DNA of 56,430 nucleotides, taken from the NCBI GenBank assembly GCA_947476145.1, contig CANJPH010000013.1:1-56430 (forward strand), written 5' to 3'. Under the pieces are notes generated by a model. It did no database searches, had not been told where the DNA came from, and saw only the letters and a program-made list of their open reading frames with translations. Both the position numbers and the translations under genes were made by a program. This DNA is from Bacteroidota bacterium. GTDB lineage: Bacteria > Bacteroidota > Bacteroidia > Chitinophagales > Chitinophagaceae. Every line of letters begins with the position of its first letter. The stretch's first letter is position 1. This document shows, piece after piece, positions 17,703-25,859 of the stretch.

Positions 17703-19028
17703 ATGAAAAAGACATTTCCCATTATTTTCATTTTAATTACTTTATCCATTGTGGGTATTTTGTTTATTCAAATTACTTGGGTACAGGGATTAATGATATT
17801 GGCAAGAAATCAGTTAAACGACAGGGTGAATCAGTCGGCTGTGGATGTTTCTAACGTAGCGAGTAAAAAATTCAAAAGTGGCGTTTCTTTTAGATTTCCC
17901 AAAACGCCCCAAGGGTTAAATGAAGACTTACATATTCATAGTTTTGATCCGTCGGTAGCTAATATATACAATGACAAAGAATTGGGGGAGCTGATCCAAG
18001 AGGCATTGAATAAACAGGGCTTAAAAAATTTAAAGTATGAGTATGCGCTTGCTGATAAAACGGGGATTATCCGTTTAAAAAGCAGTCAATTTTATAACTT
18101 TTATACCGACACTTCTTTAAATACAATACAAGTAAGGGCTTCTGTAATACCTGAAGATGATCGTATTGAGATTTCGGGTCCCTTTGAAACCATCATTATT
18201 ATTGTTCCTAAAGTAAGGTCCTATATTTTACATGACTTACAGTGGATTATTTTAGGTGCTATTTTATTTATTTTAATTGTATTGGCTGCTTTCTTTATTA
18301 CCGTAAGATCCTTAGTTACGCAAAGAAAATTAAATGAAATTAAGCGAGACTTTATCAATAACATGACGCATGAATTAAAAACGCCATTATCTACTATTTC
18401 CTTAGCAGTGGATGCGTTGAAGAGTCCAAAAGTGCAAAACGAAACCAAGTCCATAGATTATTTTAGCAATATCATTAAAGAAGAAAATGAGCGGATGAAT
18501 AAGCATGTAGAGGTGATTTTGCAAGCCGCTCAATTAGAGAAAAGGGAGTATGAGTTAAACAAACAACCTGTTGACATTCATGATTTATTATTTGGCGTTT
18601 TAGATAGTTTTAAATTACAGTTAGAGGCCAAACCTTCTCAGATACAAACCAATTTTGATGCCGAATTTTCAGTGATTCAAGCAGATGAAGAATATTTGCT
18701 GCATGTATTTTCAAATTTAATTGATAATGCGATTAAATACTCAAAGGATTTTATAGACATAACCGTTACCACAGCTTCTTTACCTGCTGAAATTCAAATT
18801 ACAATTGAGGATAAGGGAATTGGGATGGATCCCACTACTGCCAAACATATATTTGAAAAATTCTACCGTGCCCATACAGGCAATATACATGACGTAAAAG
18901 GATTTGGCTTGGGTATGAGTTATGTGAAATGGGTCATTGATATTCACAAGGGAAAAATCAAAGTACAAAGTGAATTAGGGAAAGGTACAAAAATGGTCCT
19001 CACTTTACCTGTTGTGCATCCAAAATAA
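17703..19028 (+). CDS. Membrane sensor histidine kinase
   Basis: A 441-residue two-component sensor. A membrane segment near residues 5-25 and a second near 177-200 bracket a periplasmic domain of about 150 residues without a recognised fold. The HisKA box is NNMTHELKTPLS with phospho-acceptor His223. The HATPase domain has the N box NLIDNAIKYS, the G1 box EDKGIGM, the F box IFEKFYR and the G2 box GFGLGMSYV. The TTG start at 17697 is part of a GAACTTTG -7-like box, so the ATG is preferred. No response regulator gene is adjacent. The 3' end overlaps queA by 24 nt on the opposite strand. Confidence 0.9.
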   Translation: MKKTFPIIFILITLSIVGILFIQITWVQGLMILARNQLNDRVNQSAVDVSNVASKKFKSGVSFRFPKTPQGLNEDLHIHSFDPSVANIYNDKELGELIQEALNKQGLKNLKYEYALADKTGIIRLKSSQFYNFYTDTSLNTIQVRASVIPEDDRIEISGPFETIIIIVPKVRSYILHDLQWIILGAILFILIVLAAFFITVRSLVTQRKLNEIKRDFINNMTHELKTPLSTISLAVDALKSPKVQNETKSIDYFSNIIKEENERMNKHVEVILQAAQLEKREYELNKQPVDIHDLLFGVLDSFKLQLEAKPSQIQTNFDAEFSVIQADEEYLLHVFSNLIDNAIKYSKDFIDITVTTASLPAEIQITIEDKGIGMDPTTAKHIFEKFYRAHTGNIHDVKGFGLGMSYVKWVIDIHKGKIKVQSELGKGTKMVLTLPVVHPK

Positions 19029-20276
19029 AGAACCATCACCGTAACTCAAAAAACGATAATCATTTTCTAAAGCATGATGATATACTTTTTTCCATTCATC
19101 TCCCGTAATGGCTGCAATGATTAATAGCAAGGTGGACTTGGGTTGATGAAAATTGGTAATAAGGCCGTTGCATATTTTAAATTGATAACCTGGTGTAACC
19201 ATTAATTGTGTTTTAGCAATCAGTTGCTCAGTTCCTTTACTATTTAAATATTGCAATAAAGTATGCATAGCTTCCTCAACATTAATATTATGTTCAGCTA
19301 ATTCATAAGCTTCCCATTGGCCAAGTTGCAAATCTGTTGATGAGAATGTATTTTCATTTTTTTGTTTTTGAATCAACGCTTTTACTCCTAACCAATAGAC
19401 CGACTCAATGGTACGTAAGCTTGTGGTGCCCACTGCAATCATGGGTTGATTAGGAACCCCTGCGTTTTCTTTCAGGTATTCAATTAATCGAATATCCACT
19501 TCAATGAATTCTGCATGCATGTTATGCTGGTCAATGGTGTCTGCTTTGACTGGCATAAAAGTTCCCGCACCTACATGCAATGTTAAATACTTTTGAACGA
19601 TATTTTTATCGGCTAAACTTTTAAATACTTCTGCGCTAAAGTGAAGGCCAGCAGTTGGTGCGGCAACCGATCCTTCTTCCATAGCATAGGTAGTTTGATA
19701 TCTATCTTTATCCTGGTCGTTTGCTTTTCTTTGAATATAAGGCGGCAATGGTATATTACCAATCACAGATAAAATTTCAGAAAAACTAATGCTTGGATGG
19801 TCCCATGAAAATTCAATGATAAATTGACCATCCGTTTGTTTTATTTTTTTTGCGCAAAAAGAAATGACATCATCATTGATTACGAACTCTTTTATTAATA
19901 TATCCTCTTTCCATTTTTTAGCACCGCCTATTAAGCAATGCCATACTACCTTTTCTGTTGCTTGCATTGCTAATAATACAGGTGTATATTTTTCTGTGGG
20001 CTCTAAACAAAATATTTCTATAACACTGGTATTATTTTCTGCATTTATTTTTTCAAATAAAATTCTTGCTGCAATGACTTTGCTGTTATTAAATAAGAGT
20101 GTTGCATTACTTGGAATAAAATCGGCTATTTGAGCATAGTGGCTTTCCCCAATAATGGTTTGATCCCAAACCAACAGCTTACTGTCTGCTCTATTGGGGG
20201 CAGGTGAATAGGCTATTTTTGCATCGGGTAGGTGGTAATCAAAGTCCTGAATGGCTAATTTGGGCTTATTAAACAT
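19005..20276 (-). CDS. queA: S-adenosylmethionine:tRNA ribosyltransferase-isomerase
   Basis: A 423-residue enzyme that transfers and isomerises the ribosyl part of SAM onto preQ1-modified tRNA, forming epoxyqueuosine. Signatures include YHLPDAKIAYSPAPNRADSKLLV, LPPYIQRKANDQDKDRYQTTYA, GSVAAPTAGLHFS, LHVGAGTFMPVK and NFHQPKSTLLLIIAA. The frame also has an ATG at 20291, but it overlaps the TACCTTTG box; the ATG at 20276 begins MFNKPKLAIQDFDYHLP. At about 420 residues it is longer than the 340-360 of proteobacterial QueA, with extra sequence in the first half. Other queuosine genes are absent apart from the QueD-like genes at 51 kb. Confidence 0.94.
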   Translation of the reverse strand: MFNKPKLAIQDFDYHLPDAKIAYSPAPNRADSKLLVWDQTIIGESHYAQIADFIPSNATLLFNNSKVIAARILFEKINAENNTSVIEIFCLEPTEKYTPVLLAMQATEKVVWHCLIGGAKKWKEDILIKEFVINDDVISFCAKKIKQTDGQFIIEFSWDHPSISFSEILSVIGNIPLPPYIQRKANDQDKDRYQTTYAMEEGSVAAPTAGLHFSAEVFKSLADKNIVQKYLTLHVGAGTFMPVKADTIDQHNMHAEFIEVDIRLIEYLKENAGVPNQPMIAVGTTSLRTIESVYWLGVKALIQKQKNENTFSSTDLQLGQWEAYELAEHNINVEEAMHTLLQYLNSKGTEQLIAKTQLMVTPGYQFKICNGLITNFHQPKSTLLLIIAAITGDEWKKVYHHALENDYRFLSYGDGSLFWMHNR

Positions 20277-20280
20277 AGGG

Positions 20281-20288
20281 CAAAGGTA
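20281..20288 (-). promoter_or_regulatory. -7 element (TACCTTTG) 4 nt before queA
   Basis: On the minus strand the sequence is TACCTTTG-CCCT-ATG, identical over 15 nt to the start of the epimerase gene at 37049. No clear -33 element. The four-base gap predicts a leaderless queA message. Confidence 0.6.
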
Positions 20289-20341
20289 CATTGGTCCCTT
20301 TTTATAGCCTAATTCACTAGTTATAAACCTTAAAATGGGGG

Positions 20342-20350
20342 TTTTCCACA
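20342..20350 (+). promoter_or_regulatory. DnaA-box-like site TTTTCCACA, left copy
   Basis: TTTTCCACA fits the relaxed DnaA box TTWTNCACA. With the preceding G it forms one arm of a perfect 10-bp inverted repeat whose partner is at 20435-20444. It lies in the 252-nt gap between queA and mraZ. Confidence 0.45.
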
Positions 20351-20434
20351 GTTCTTAACACTCCAAAATCTAGAAAATTGCCTAAATCAGATTAAAACCC
20401 TTTGCTGGCATGGTTTTTAGGCCGGTTCATTTCT

Positions 20435-20443
20435 TGTGGAAAA
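20435..20443 (-). promoter_or_regulatory. DnaA-box-like site, right copy (inverted)
   Basis: TGTGGAAAA on the plus strand reads TTTTCCACA on the minus strand, the inverted partner of the site at 20342. It ends 13 nt before the TTTG at 20457-20460 that may be the -33 element of mraZ. Confidence 0.45.
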
Positions 20444-20456
20444 CTAGAACGCCCTA

Positions 20457-20510
20457 TTTGGTCATTAAAAGTGGTAAAAAGTGTTATTTTGTGTCAACAA
20501 GTGGTAAAAA
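20457..20510 (+). promoter_or_regulatory. mraZ promoter with four 10-bp-spaced GTG(G/T) repeats (MraZ box)
   Basis: GTGG, GTGT, GTGT and GTGG begin at 20471, 20481, 20491 and 20501, an exact 10-bp period, each followed by an A/T-rich half. MraZ in other bacteria binds short direct repeats of this kind near its own promoter (TGGGN with 5-nt spacers in E. coli; AAAGTG[T/G] in Mycoplasma). A TTTG at 20457-20460 and a TTATTTTG at 20484-20491 could be -33 and -7 elements, so bound MraZ would cover the promoter. The mraZ ATG is at 20529. Confidence 0.7.
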
Positions 20511-20528
20511 ATACGCTAATTATTAACA

Positions 20529-20987
20529 ATGACAGGCTTTCACGGAGAATATCAATCAACTATCGACGCTAAAGGGCGTTTCCTAGTTCCAGGCAGTTTG
20601 AAAAAACAGCTGATGGAAGGGGAGACTCGTTTTATTGTGAGTAGAGGATTTGAAAAGTGTTTGACACTTTATCCAATTGGAAGCTGGCAGAAGATATTAG
20701 ACAAGATTAGCCAGTTGAATGACTTTGATCCTAAAGTGCGTCAGTTTAGACGTCAATTTTTAGGGGGAGCAACCGAGGTAGAAATGGACAGCGCAGGCCG
20801 TTTATTATTACCTCCTACTTTAAGAGAGTTTGCTTTACCTGGAAAAGAGATTGTTTTAGCTGCTGCATTAGATCGCTTTGAGATCTGGGATGCGAGTACT
20901 TATAAAAAGCTCTTTGAGGATTTCTCTGCAGATGAATTTAGTAATCTGGCACAAGAAGTAATGTCAGGCATTCATAAAAAAGATTAA
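20529..20987 (+). CDS. mraZ: Division/cell wall cluster transcriptional repressor MraZ
   Basis: A 152-residue DNA-binding protein with two SpoVT/AbrB-like halves, each marked by DxxxR: DAKGR at residues 13-17 and DSAGR at 87-91. MraZ proteins form ring-shaped oligomers and control the dcw operon, often repressing their own promoter through spaced direct repeats. Four such repeats lie 20-60 nt upstream of the start codon. It is the first gene of the cluster, 9 nt ahead of rsmH, and has normal length. Confidence 0.96.
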   Translation: MTGFHGEYQSTIDAKGRFLVPGSLKKQLMEGETRFIVSRGFEKCLTLYPIGSWQKILDKISQLNDFDPKVRQFRRQFLGGATEVEMDSAGRLLLPPTLREFALPGKEIVLAAALDRFEIWDASTYKKLFEDFSADEFSNLAQEVMSGIHKKD

Positions 20988-20996
20988 GGAAAAGCG

Positions 20997-21926
20997 ATGA
21001 CCAACCCTACATCCAACATTCCACAATCTGATTATCATGTACCTGTATTATTTCACGAAACAATGGATCATCTTAACATCCTGCCCAATGGCGTTTATGT
21101 TGATGCCACATTTGGAGGAGGTGGACATAGTCGTGGTATATTATCAAAGCTTGGACCTAAGGGCCGCTTAATTGCATTTGATCAGGATGCCGACGCTAAG
21201 AACAACTTACCTAATGATGATCGTGTTTTATTTGTTCCAGAAAATTTCAGGTACCTGCAAAGGTTTTTAAGATTGCACAAAATTGAACAAGTGGACGGTG
21301 TGCTTGCTGACTTAGGAGTTAGTAGCCATCAGTTTGACGAAGGTTCGAGAGGTTTTTCTACCCGCTTTGATGGCCCCTTTGATATGAGGATGGATCAACG
21401 CCAAGATAAAACCGCTGCGCAGGTGATAGAAACTTTAAGTGAAACAGCATTACATAAGCTATTTGAACAGTATGGCGAAGTGACGAACTCGAAAACTTTA
21501 GCAAAGCATATTGTTGAAAATCGTAAACATGTAAAACTGAACACGGTACAGGATTTTAAAACGCTTATTGCATCAGTAGTAAAAGGAAATCCTAATAAAT
21601 ATTGGGCGCAGGTTTTTCAAGCCATTCGTATTGAAGTAAATGAAGAGATGCAGGTATTGAATGAATTTCTTGCACAGTTGCCGGAAGTCATAAAACCAGG
21701 TGGACGTGCAGTGATTATTACTTTTCATTCGATAGAAGATAGAATGGTAAAGAATGCTTTTAAAATAGCGCCCGAAGAAGAAAACAAAACAAACCCATTT
21801 CTCTCCAACCCTAGAGAAGTGATTTGGAAGATCATTACAAAAAAACCTGTAGTGGCTTCTGAAAAAGAGATGAAAGAAAACAATCGAAGCAGAAGCGCAA
21901 AATTGCGCGCTGCCGAAAGATTATAA
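20997..21926 (+). CDS. rsmH: 16S rRNA (cytosine-1402-N4)-methyltransferase
   Basis: A 309-residue SAM-dependent methyltransferase that modifies C1402 in the decoding centre of 16S rRNA. The SAM site is DATFGGGGHSRGIL, followed by LGPKGRLIAFDQDADA, DGVLADLGVSSHQFD and GPFDMRMDQ, and VIITFHSIEDRMVK near the end. It is the standard second gene of dcw clusters, 9 nt behind mraZ and 5 nt before the ftsL-like gene. Confidence 0.97.
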   Translation: MTNPTSNIPQSDYHVPVLFHETMDHLNILPNGVYVDATFGGGGHSRGILSKLGPKGRLIAFDQDADAKNNLPNDDRVLFVPENFRYLQRFLRLHKIEQVDGVLADLGVSSHQFDEGSRGFSTRFDGPFDMRMDQRQDKTAAQVIETLSETALHKLFEQYGEVTNSKTLAKHIVENRKHVKLNTVQDFKTLIASVVKGNPNKYWAQVFQAIRIEVNEEMQVLNEFLAQLPEVIKPGGRAVIITFHSIEDRMVKNAFKIAPEEENKTNPFLSNPREVIWKIITKKPVVASEKEMKENNRSRSAKLRAAERL

Positions 21927-21931
21927 ACCGT

Positions 21932-22282
21932 ATGTCCGTACCCGAAAAACAAGCCCCTAAGAGTGCCATTAAAAGTATTCTTAACTACCAGTGGATTGTC
22001 ATGAACATTCCATTCTTTCTCTTCTTGGCATTTATCGCTATCCTTTACATAGCGAACGGACATCAGGCTGATAAAACGGTTAGAGCAATTAATGCGAGTC
22101 AACATAATTTGAAGGAATTACAATTTGAATACAAGACTTTAAAGGCAGAATTAATGGGTCTCAGCAGGGCAGCGCAAATTGAAAATGCTATGAAGCCCTT
22201 TGGATTAGGTGTATTTACTCAAATGCCTATTCATATTCCTTTAGAAAATAGAATTCCCGTACCTCAAACTCCTACAAAATAA
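21932..22282 (+). CDS. ftsL: FtsL-like divisome protein
   Basis: A 116-residue bitopic protein with a short cytoplasmic N-terminus, one membrane span (about residues 23-43) and a periplasmic coiled coil (DKTVRAINASQHNLKELQFEYKTL in overlapping pieces, about 50-85). FtsL sequences diverge strongly, so the call rests on size, topology and the position between rsmH and ftsI. In the divisome it bridges FtsQ with the FtsW-FtsI synthase. Its stop codon shares one base with the ftsI start. Confidence 0.82.
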   Translation: MSVPEKQAPKSAIKSILNYQWIVMNIPFFLFLAFIAILYIANGHQADKTVRAINASQHNLKELQFEYKTLKAELMGLSRAAQIENAMKPFGLGVFTQMPIHIPLENRIPVPQTPTK

Positions 22283-24390
22283 TGGACGTAAAACGCGACA
22301 TATTATGGAGGGTTTATCTTAGTTATGTACTCATTGTTATAGTATGCATTGCTATTATAGGCAAGGCATTTTATATTCAACAGGTGCAGGGTAAATATTG
22401 GAGAAGTTTAAGTGACAGTTTACATCAAAGAATTATTTCTATCCCAGCTGAAAGAGGTACTATTTATAGTGATGATGGTCAAATGTTAAGTACCAATATG
22501 CCCAAGTTTGACATGTTAATTGACTTTAGAGTGGAGCCTTTACATGAGAACAAGGGAAAATTATTTAGAGAAAAAATTGATTCCTTATGCGATTCATTAG
22601 CCATTTTGTTCAATGATAAAACCTCGCTTCAGTATAAGGAAGAATTAACAAAGGCCTATGAAGCGAGTGAACCGAATTATGAGTTTAAAAAGAAAATTGA
22701 TTATCATCAATATTTAGCATTGAACCGTTTCCCATTATTTAAATTAGGCAGATATAAAAGTGGATTAATAGCCATTGAAAAAAATACAAGATTAAATCCT
22801 TATCAAAATTTAGGGTACAGAACCATTGGATTAGATAGAGAACAAAATAAAGTGGGATTAGAAAGTGCTTATGATACTGTGCTAAGTGGTCAAAAAGGTA
22901 GACAATTGGTGCGCGCGATTGCAGGAGGTGTAACCATACCTGTTCAGGATGGGGAGTATTTAGTAGCACCACAATCTGGAAAAGATATTGTTACCAATAT
23001 TGATGTATTTATTCAAGAGGTTACTGAAAAAGCTTTGAGTAACATGATGATTTCTAATCAAGCTGAAAAAGGCGTGGCGATTGTAATGGAAGTGAAGACC
23101 GGAAAAATTAAAGCCATGGCCAATTTAGGAAAATTGGATAATGGTAATTATTCAGAGATTGAAAATTATTCAACACAAGTAAGGGAGCCTGGTTCAACAT
23201 TTAAGTTGGTTACTTTATTAACCGCCTTAGAAAATGGGGCGACATTAGAAAAACCGGTTAATATTGAAGGGGGATTGTGGAGTTATGGAGGACAGCCAAT
23301 TAAAGATGCAGAAGCGCATAAGTTTAGTCAAACTACTTTATTACATGCATTTGAAGAAAGTTCAAATGTGGGCATGGCTAAAATTGCAGTTGAATATTTT
23401 GTACCCAATCCGGATATATATTTTAAGCAACTTTCAAAGTTAAGGATGGACTCCACTTCGGGGATTGATTTAAGAAATGAACAAGCGCCATTTGTATACA
23501 GACCTGGAAAAGTTGGGTGGGAAGGTACTACGCTAGCTTGGATGGCATTTGGTTATAATATTAAAGTGTCGCCCTTACAAACATTGACATTGTATAATGC
23601 TATTGCTAATAATGGAGTAATGATGCGCCCCTATTTAGTAAATGCGATCAAGGATCAAGGGGTTACATTAAAAACAATTTCACCTAAAGCTTATTCATGG
23701 AACATTGCATCGGCTAACACTATTAAGTCGGTACAAACTGCGTTAGAAGGCGTATGCACGAATGGTACAGCTACCAAATTATTTTTAGGTAGCGCTTATA
23801 AAGTAGCAGGTAAAACAGGCACTTCTTTAGTGGCCGACGGAAAAGTAACTTATGCCGACAATCAGTTTCAGTCTTCATTTGTTGGATATTTTCCGGCAGA
23901 CAATCCACAGTATACTGTTGTTGTTGTCATCATAAATAAACCTAATATCAAAAATCATTATGGTGCAACGGTGGCGGGTCCTGTGTTTAAAGAAATTTCC
24001 GACAGACTTTACTCAACATACATTCAAAATAAATTAGAGCTTCCTACTACTGTTAAAGTAAAAGATTCACAAAGTTTTGTTTTTGCAACTTCTAAAGCAG
24101 CTTTAAAAACAATTGGGAAGCATTTGTCTTTAAAGTATACCGATTCGTCTACTAATAATGATTGGGTGCAGGTGCAAGGAATGCGTGAAACCATTTCCTC
24201 AATTAATAGAGTGGTCAGTACTGGAACCATGCCTAATATTATGGGTATGAAGATGCAAGATGCATTATGGATTTGTGAAAAAAATGGATTAGAAGTGAAA
24301 GTGGCTGGGAAGGGTAAAGTATCTGCTCAAAGTATTGCGGAAGGTCAGGTTATTGCAAAAGGACAGCAAATCCAAATTCAGTTAAATTAA
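22282..24390 (+). CDS. ftsI: Division-specific penicillin-binding protein (FtsI/PBP3-type) with PASTA domain
   Basis: A 702-residue class B PBP, the transpeptidase of septal peptidoglycan. One membrane span (about 12-30), a pedestal domain with SIPAERGTIYSDDGQMLSTN, and the transpeptidase domain: Ser305 in PGSTFKL (SxxK), SSN in ESSNVGM and Lys511-Thr-Gly in AGKTGTS. A single C-terminal PASTA domain (MPNIMGMKMQDALWICEKNG...) fills the last 70 residues, longer than E. coli FtsI and like Bacteroidota and Gram-positive homologs. One-base overlaps with ftsL and murE show tight translational coupling. Confidence 0.95.
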   Translation: MDVKRDILWRVYLSYVLIVIVCIAIIGKAFYIQQVQGKYWRSLSDSLHQRIISIPAERGTIYSDDGQMLSTNMPKFDMLIDFRVEPLHENKGKLFREKIDSLCDSLAILFNDKTSLQYKEELTKAYEASEPNYEFKKKIDYHQYLALNRFPLFKLGRYKSGLIAIEKNTRLNPYQNLGYRTIGLDREQNKVGLESAYDTVLSGQKGRQLVRAIAGGVTIPVQDGEYLVAPQSGKDIVTNIDVFIQEVTEKALSNMMISNQAEKGVAIVMEVKTGKIKAMANLGKLDNGNYSEIENYSTQVREPGSTFKLVTLLTALENGATLEKPVNIEGGLWSYGGQPIKDAEAHKFSQTTLLHAFEESSNVGMAKIAVEYFVPNPDIYFKQLSKLRMDSTSGIDLRNEQAPFVYRPGKVGWEGTTLAWMAFGYNIKVSPLQTLTLYNAIANNGVMMRPYLVNAIKDQGVTLKTISPKAYSWNIASANTIKSVQTALEGVCTNGTATKLFLGSAYKVAGKTGTSLVADGKVTYADNQFQSSFVGYFPADNPQYTVVVVIINKPNIKNHYGATVAGPVFKEISDRLYSTYIQNKLELPTTVKVKDSQSFVFATSKAALKTIGKHLSLKYTDSSTNNDWVQVQGMRETISSINRVVSTGTMPNIMGMKMQDALWICEKNGLEVKVAGKGKVSAQSIAEGQVIAKGQQIQIQLN

Positions 24391-25853
24391 TGAAAGACTT
24401 ACAATCTATATTATTTGGTGTATCATTAAGAGAAGTAGTGGGTTCAACCCAAGTACAGGTTGCTGATATACAAATTGATTCTAGAAAAGTAAGTGCCAAT
24501 GGGGTTTTTGTGGCCATTAAAGGAGCACAAGCAGATGGTCACCAATTTATTGCTATTGCTATTGAAAAAGGAGCTAGCGTAATTGTTTGCGAGCAATTAC
24601 CATTACTTATAAATGAGCATATTACGTATTTAGTAGTGGCCAATGCATCGGAAGCGGTTGCAATAATGGCGCATCAATTTTACAACGAACCTTCTCTTAA
24701 AGTAAAATTAGTGGGCGTAACGGGCACCAATGGTAAAACAACGGTTGCTACTTTACTATTTAAATTATTTTCTGCATTAGGGTATCAATGTGGTCTTGTT
24801 AGCACCGTACAAAATCAAATTGGAGATGCTATTATTCCTTCTACGCACACTACGCCCGATGCTATTCAATTAAATGCCTTATTGGATAAAATGGTCCAAG
24901 CAGGTTGCACGCATGTATTTATGGAATGCAGTAGTCATGCAATACACCAGCATCGAATTACTGGATTGCAATTTACAGGGGGCGCGTTCACCAATCTTAC
25001 TTTAGATCATTTAGATTACCATAAAACATTTGAAGCTTACTTGGAAGCAAAAAAAGCATTTTTCGATGCTTTGCCTTCAACTGCTTTTGCAATTTCAAAT
25101 GTAGACGACAAGAATGGTGCTAATATATTAATGGATACCAAGGCAAAGAAGTTAACCTATGCTATACATGCACCAGCAAACTATAAAGGTAAAATTTTAG
25201 AAAATCAATTGACCGGTTTAGTGATGCTAGTAAACGATGTGGAGGTTCATTGCAGATTGATTGGCACATTTAATGCCTATAATTTTTTAGCAGTATATGG
25301 CATTGCGCTTCAGCTAGGAGAAGCATCGGAAAAAGTATTAATTACATTAAGTGCTTTAACGGGTGCGGAGGGAAGATTTGAATATGTAATAAGTGAGCAA
25401 AAAATTATTGGAATTATAGATTATGCGCACACGCCAGACGCCTTAGAAAATGTTTTAATAACAGTCGCAAAACTTAGAAAAGGAGACGAGGAGGTAATCA
25501 CGGTTGTGGGATGTGGAGGAGATAGAGATAAATCCAAACGTCCCATCATGGCACAAGTAGCTTGTGATTTAAGTACTAGGGTGTTTTTGACCAGTGACAA
25601 TCCACGTTCGGAGGACCCCAACGATATATTAACGGATATGGAGCAAGGTTTAACAAGTGCTGCCAAAAGAAAGTATATCAAAATTGTAGATCGCAGAGAA
25701 GCAATTAAAGCAGCAATCAGTTTTGCAAAACCGGGTGATATTGTTTTAATCGCAGGCAAAGGGCATGAGAAGTATCAAGAAATTAAAGGGATAAAAACAC
25801 ATTTTGATGATAAGGAAGAATTACAAAATCTATTTAAAGAACTAGCTAAATAA
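24390..25853 (+). CDS. murE: UDP-N-acetylmuramoyl-L-alanyl-D-glutamate--2,6-diaminopimelate ligase
   Basis: A 487-residue Mur ligase adding the third residue of the stem peptide. P-loop GTNGKTT at 112-118, TTPDAIQLN, NLTLDHLDYHKT (carbamylated-Lys region) and the specificity motif Asp403-Asn-Pro-Arg406 in TSDNPRSEDP. DNPR is the meso-diaminopimelate form; lysine-adding enzymes lack that Arg. The cell wall is therefore expected to be A1-gamma, DAP-type. Overlaps the ftsI stop by one base; mraY follows after 6 nt. Confidence 0.96.
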   Translation: MKDLQSILFGVSLREVVGSTQVQVADIQIDSRKVSANGVFVAIKGAQADGHQFIAIAIEKGASVIVCEQLPLLINEHITYLVVANASEAVAIMAHQFYNEPSLKVKLVGVTGTNGKTTVATLLFKLFSALGYQCGLVSTVQNQIGDAIIPSTHTTPDAIQLNALLDKMVQAGCTHVFMECSSHAIHQHRITGLQFTGGAFTNLTLDHLDYHKTFEAYLEAKKAFFDALPSTAFAISNVDDKNGANILMDTKAKKLTYAIHAPANYKGKILENQLTGLVMLVNDVEVHCRLIGTFNAYNFLAVYGIALQLGEASEKVLITLSALTGAEGRFEYVISEQKIIGIIDYAHTPDALENVLITVAKLRKGDEEVITVVGCGGDRDKSKRPIMAQVACDLSTRVFLTSDNPRSEDPNDILTDMEQGLTSAAKRKYIKIVDRREAIKAAISFAKPGDIVLIAGKGHEKYQEIKGIKTHFDDKEELQNLFKELAK

Positions 25854-25859
25854 AATAAT

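Noticed and set aside
20342..20510. Replication origin
   Set aside because: Two DnaA-like boxes and some A/T-rich DNA exist, but there is no dnaA, dnaN, gidA or rpmH nearby and no dense box cluster. Transcription control of mraZ is the simpler reading.
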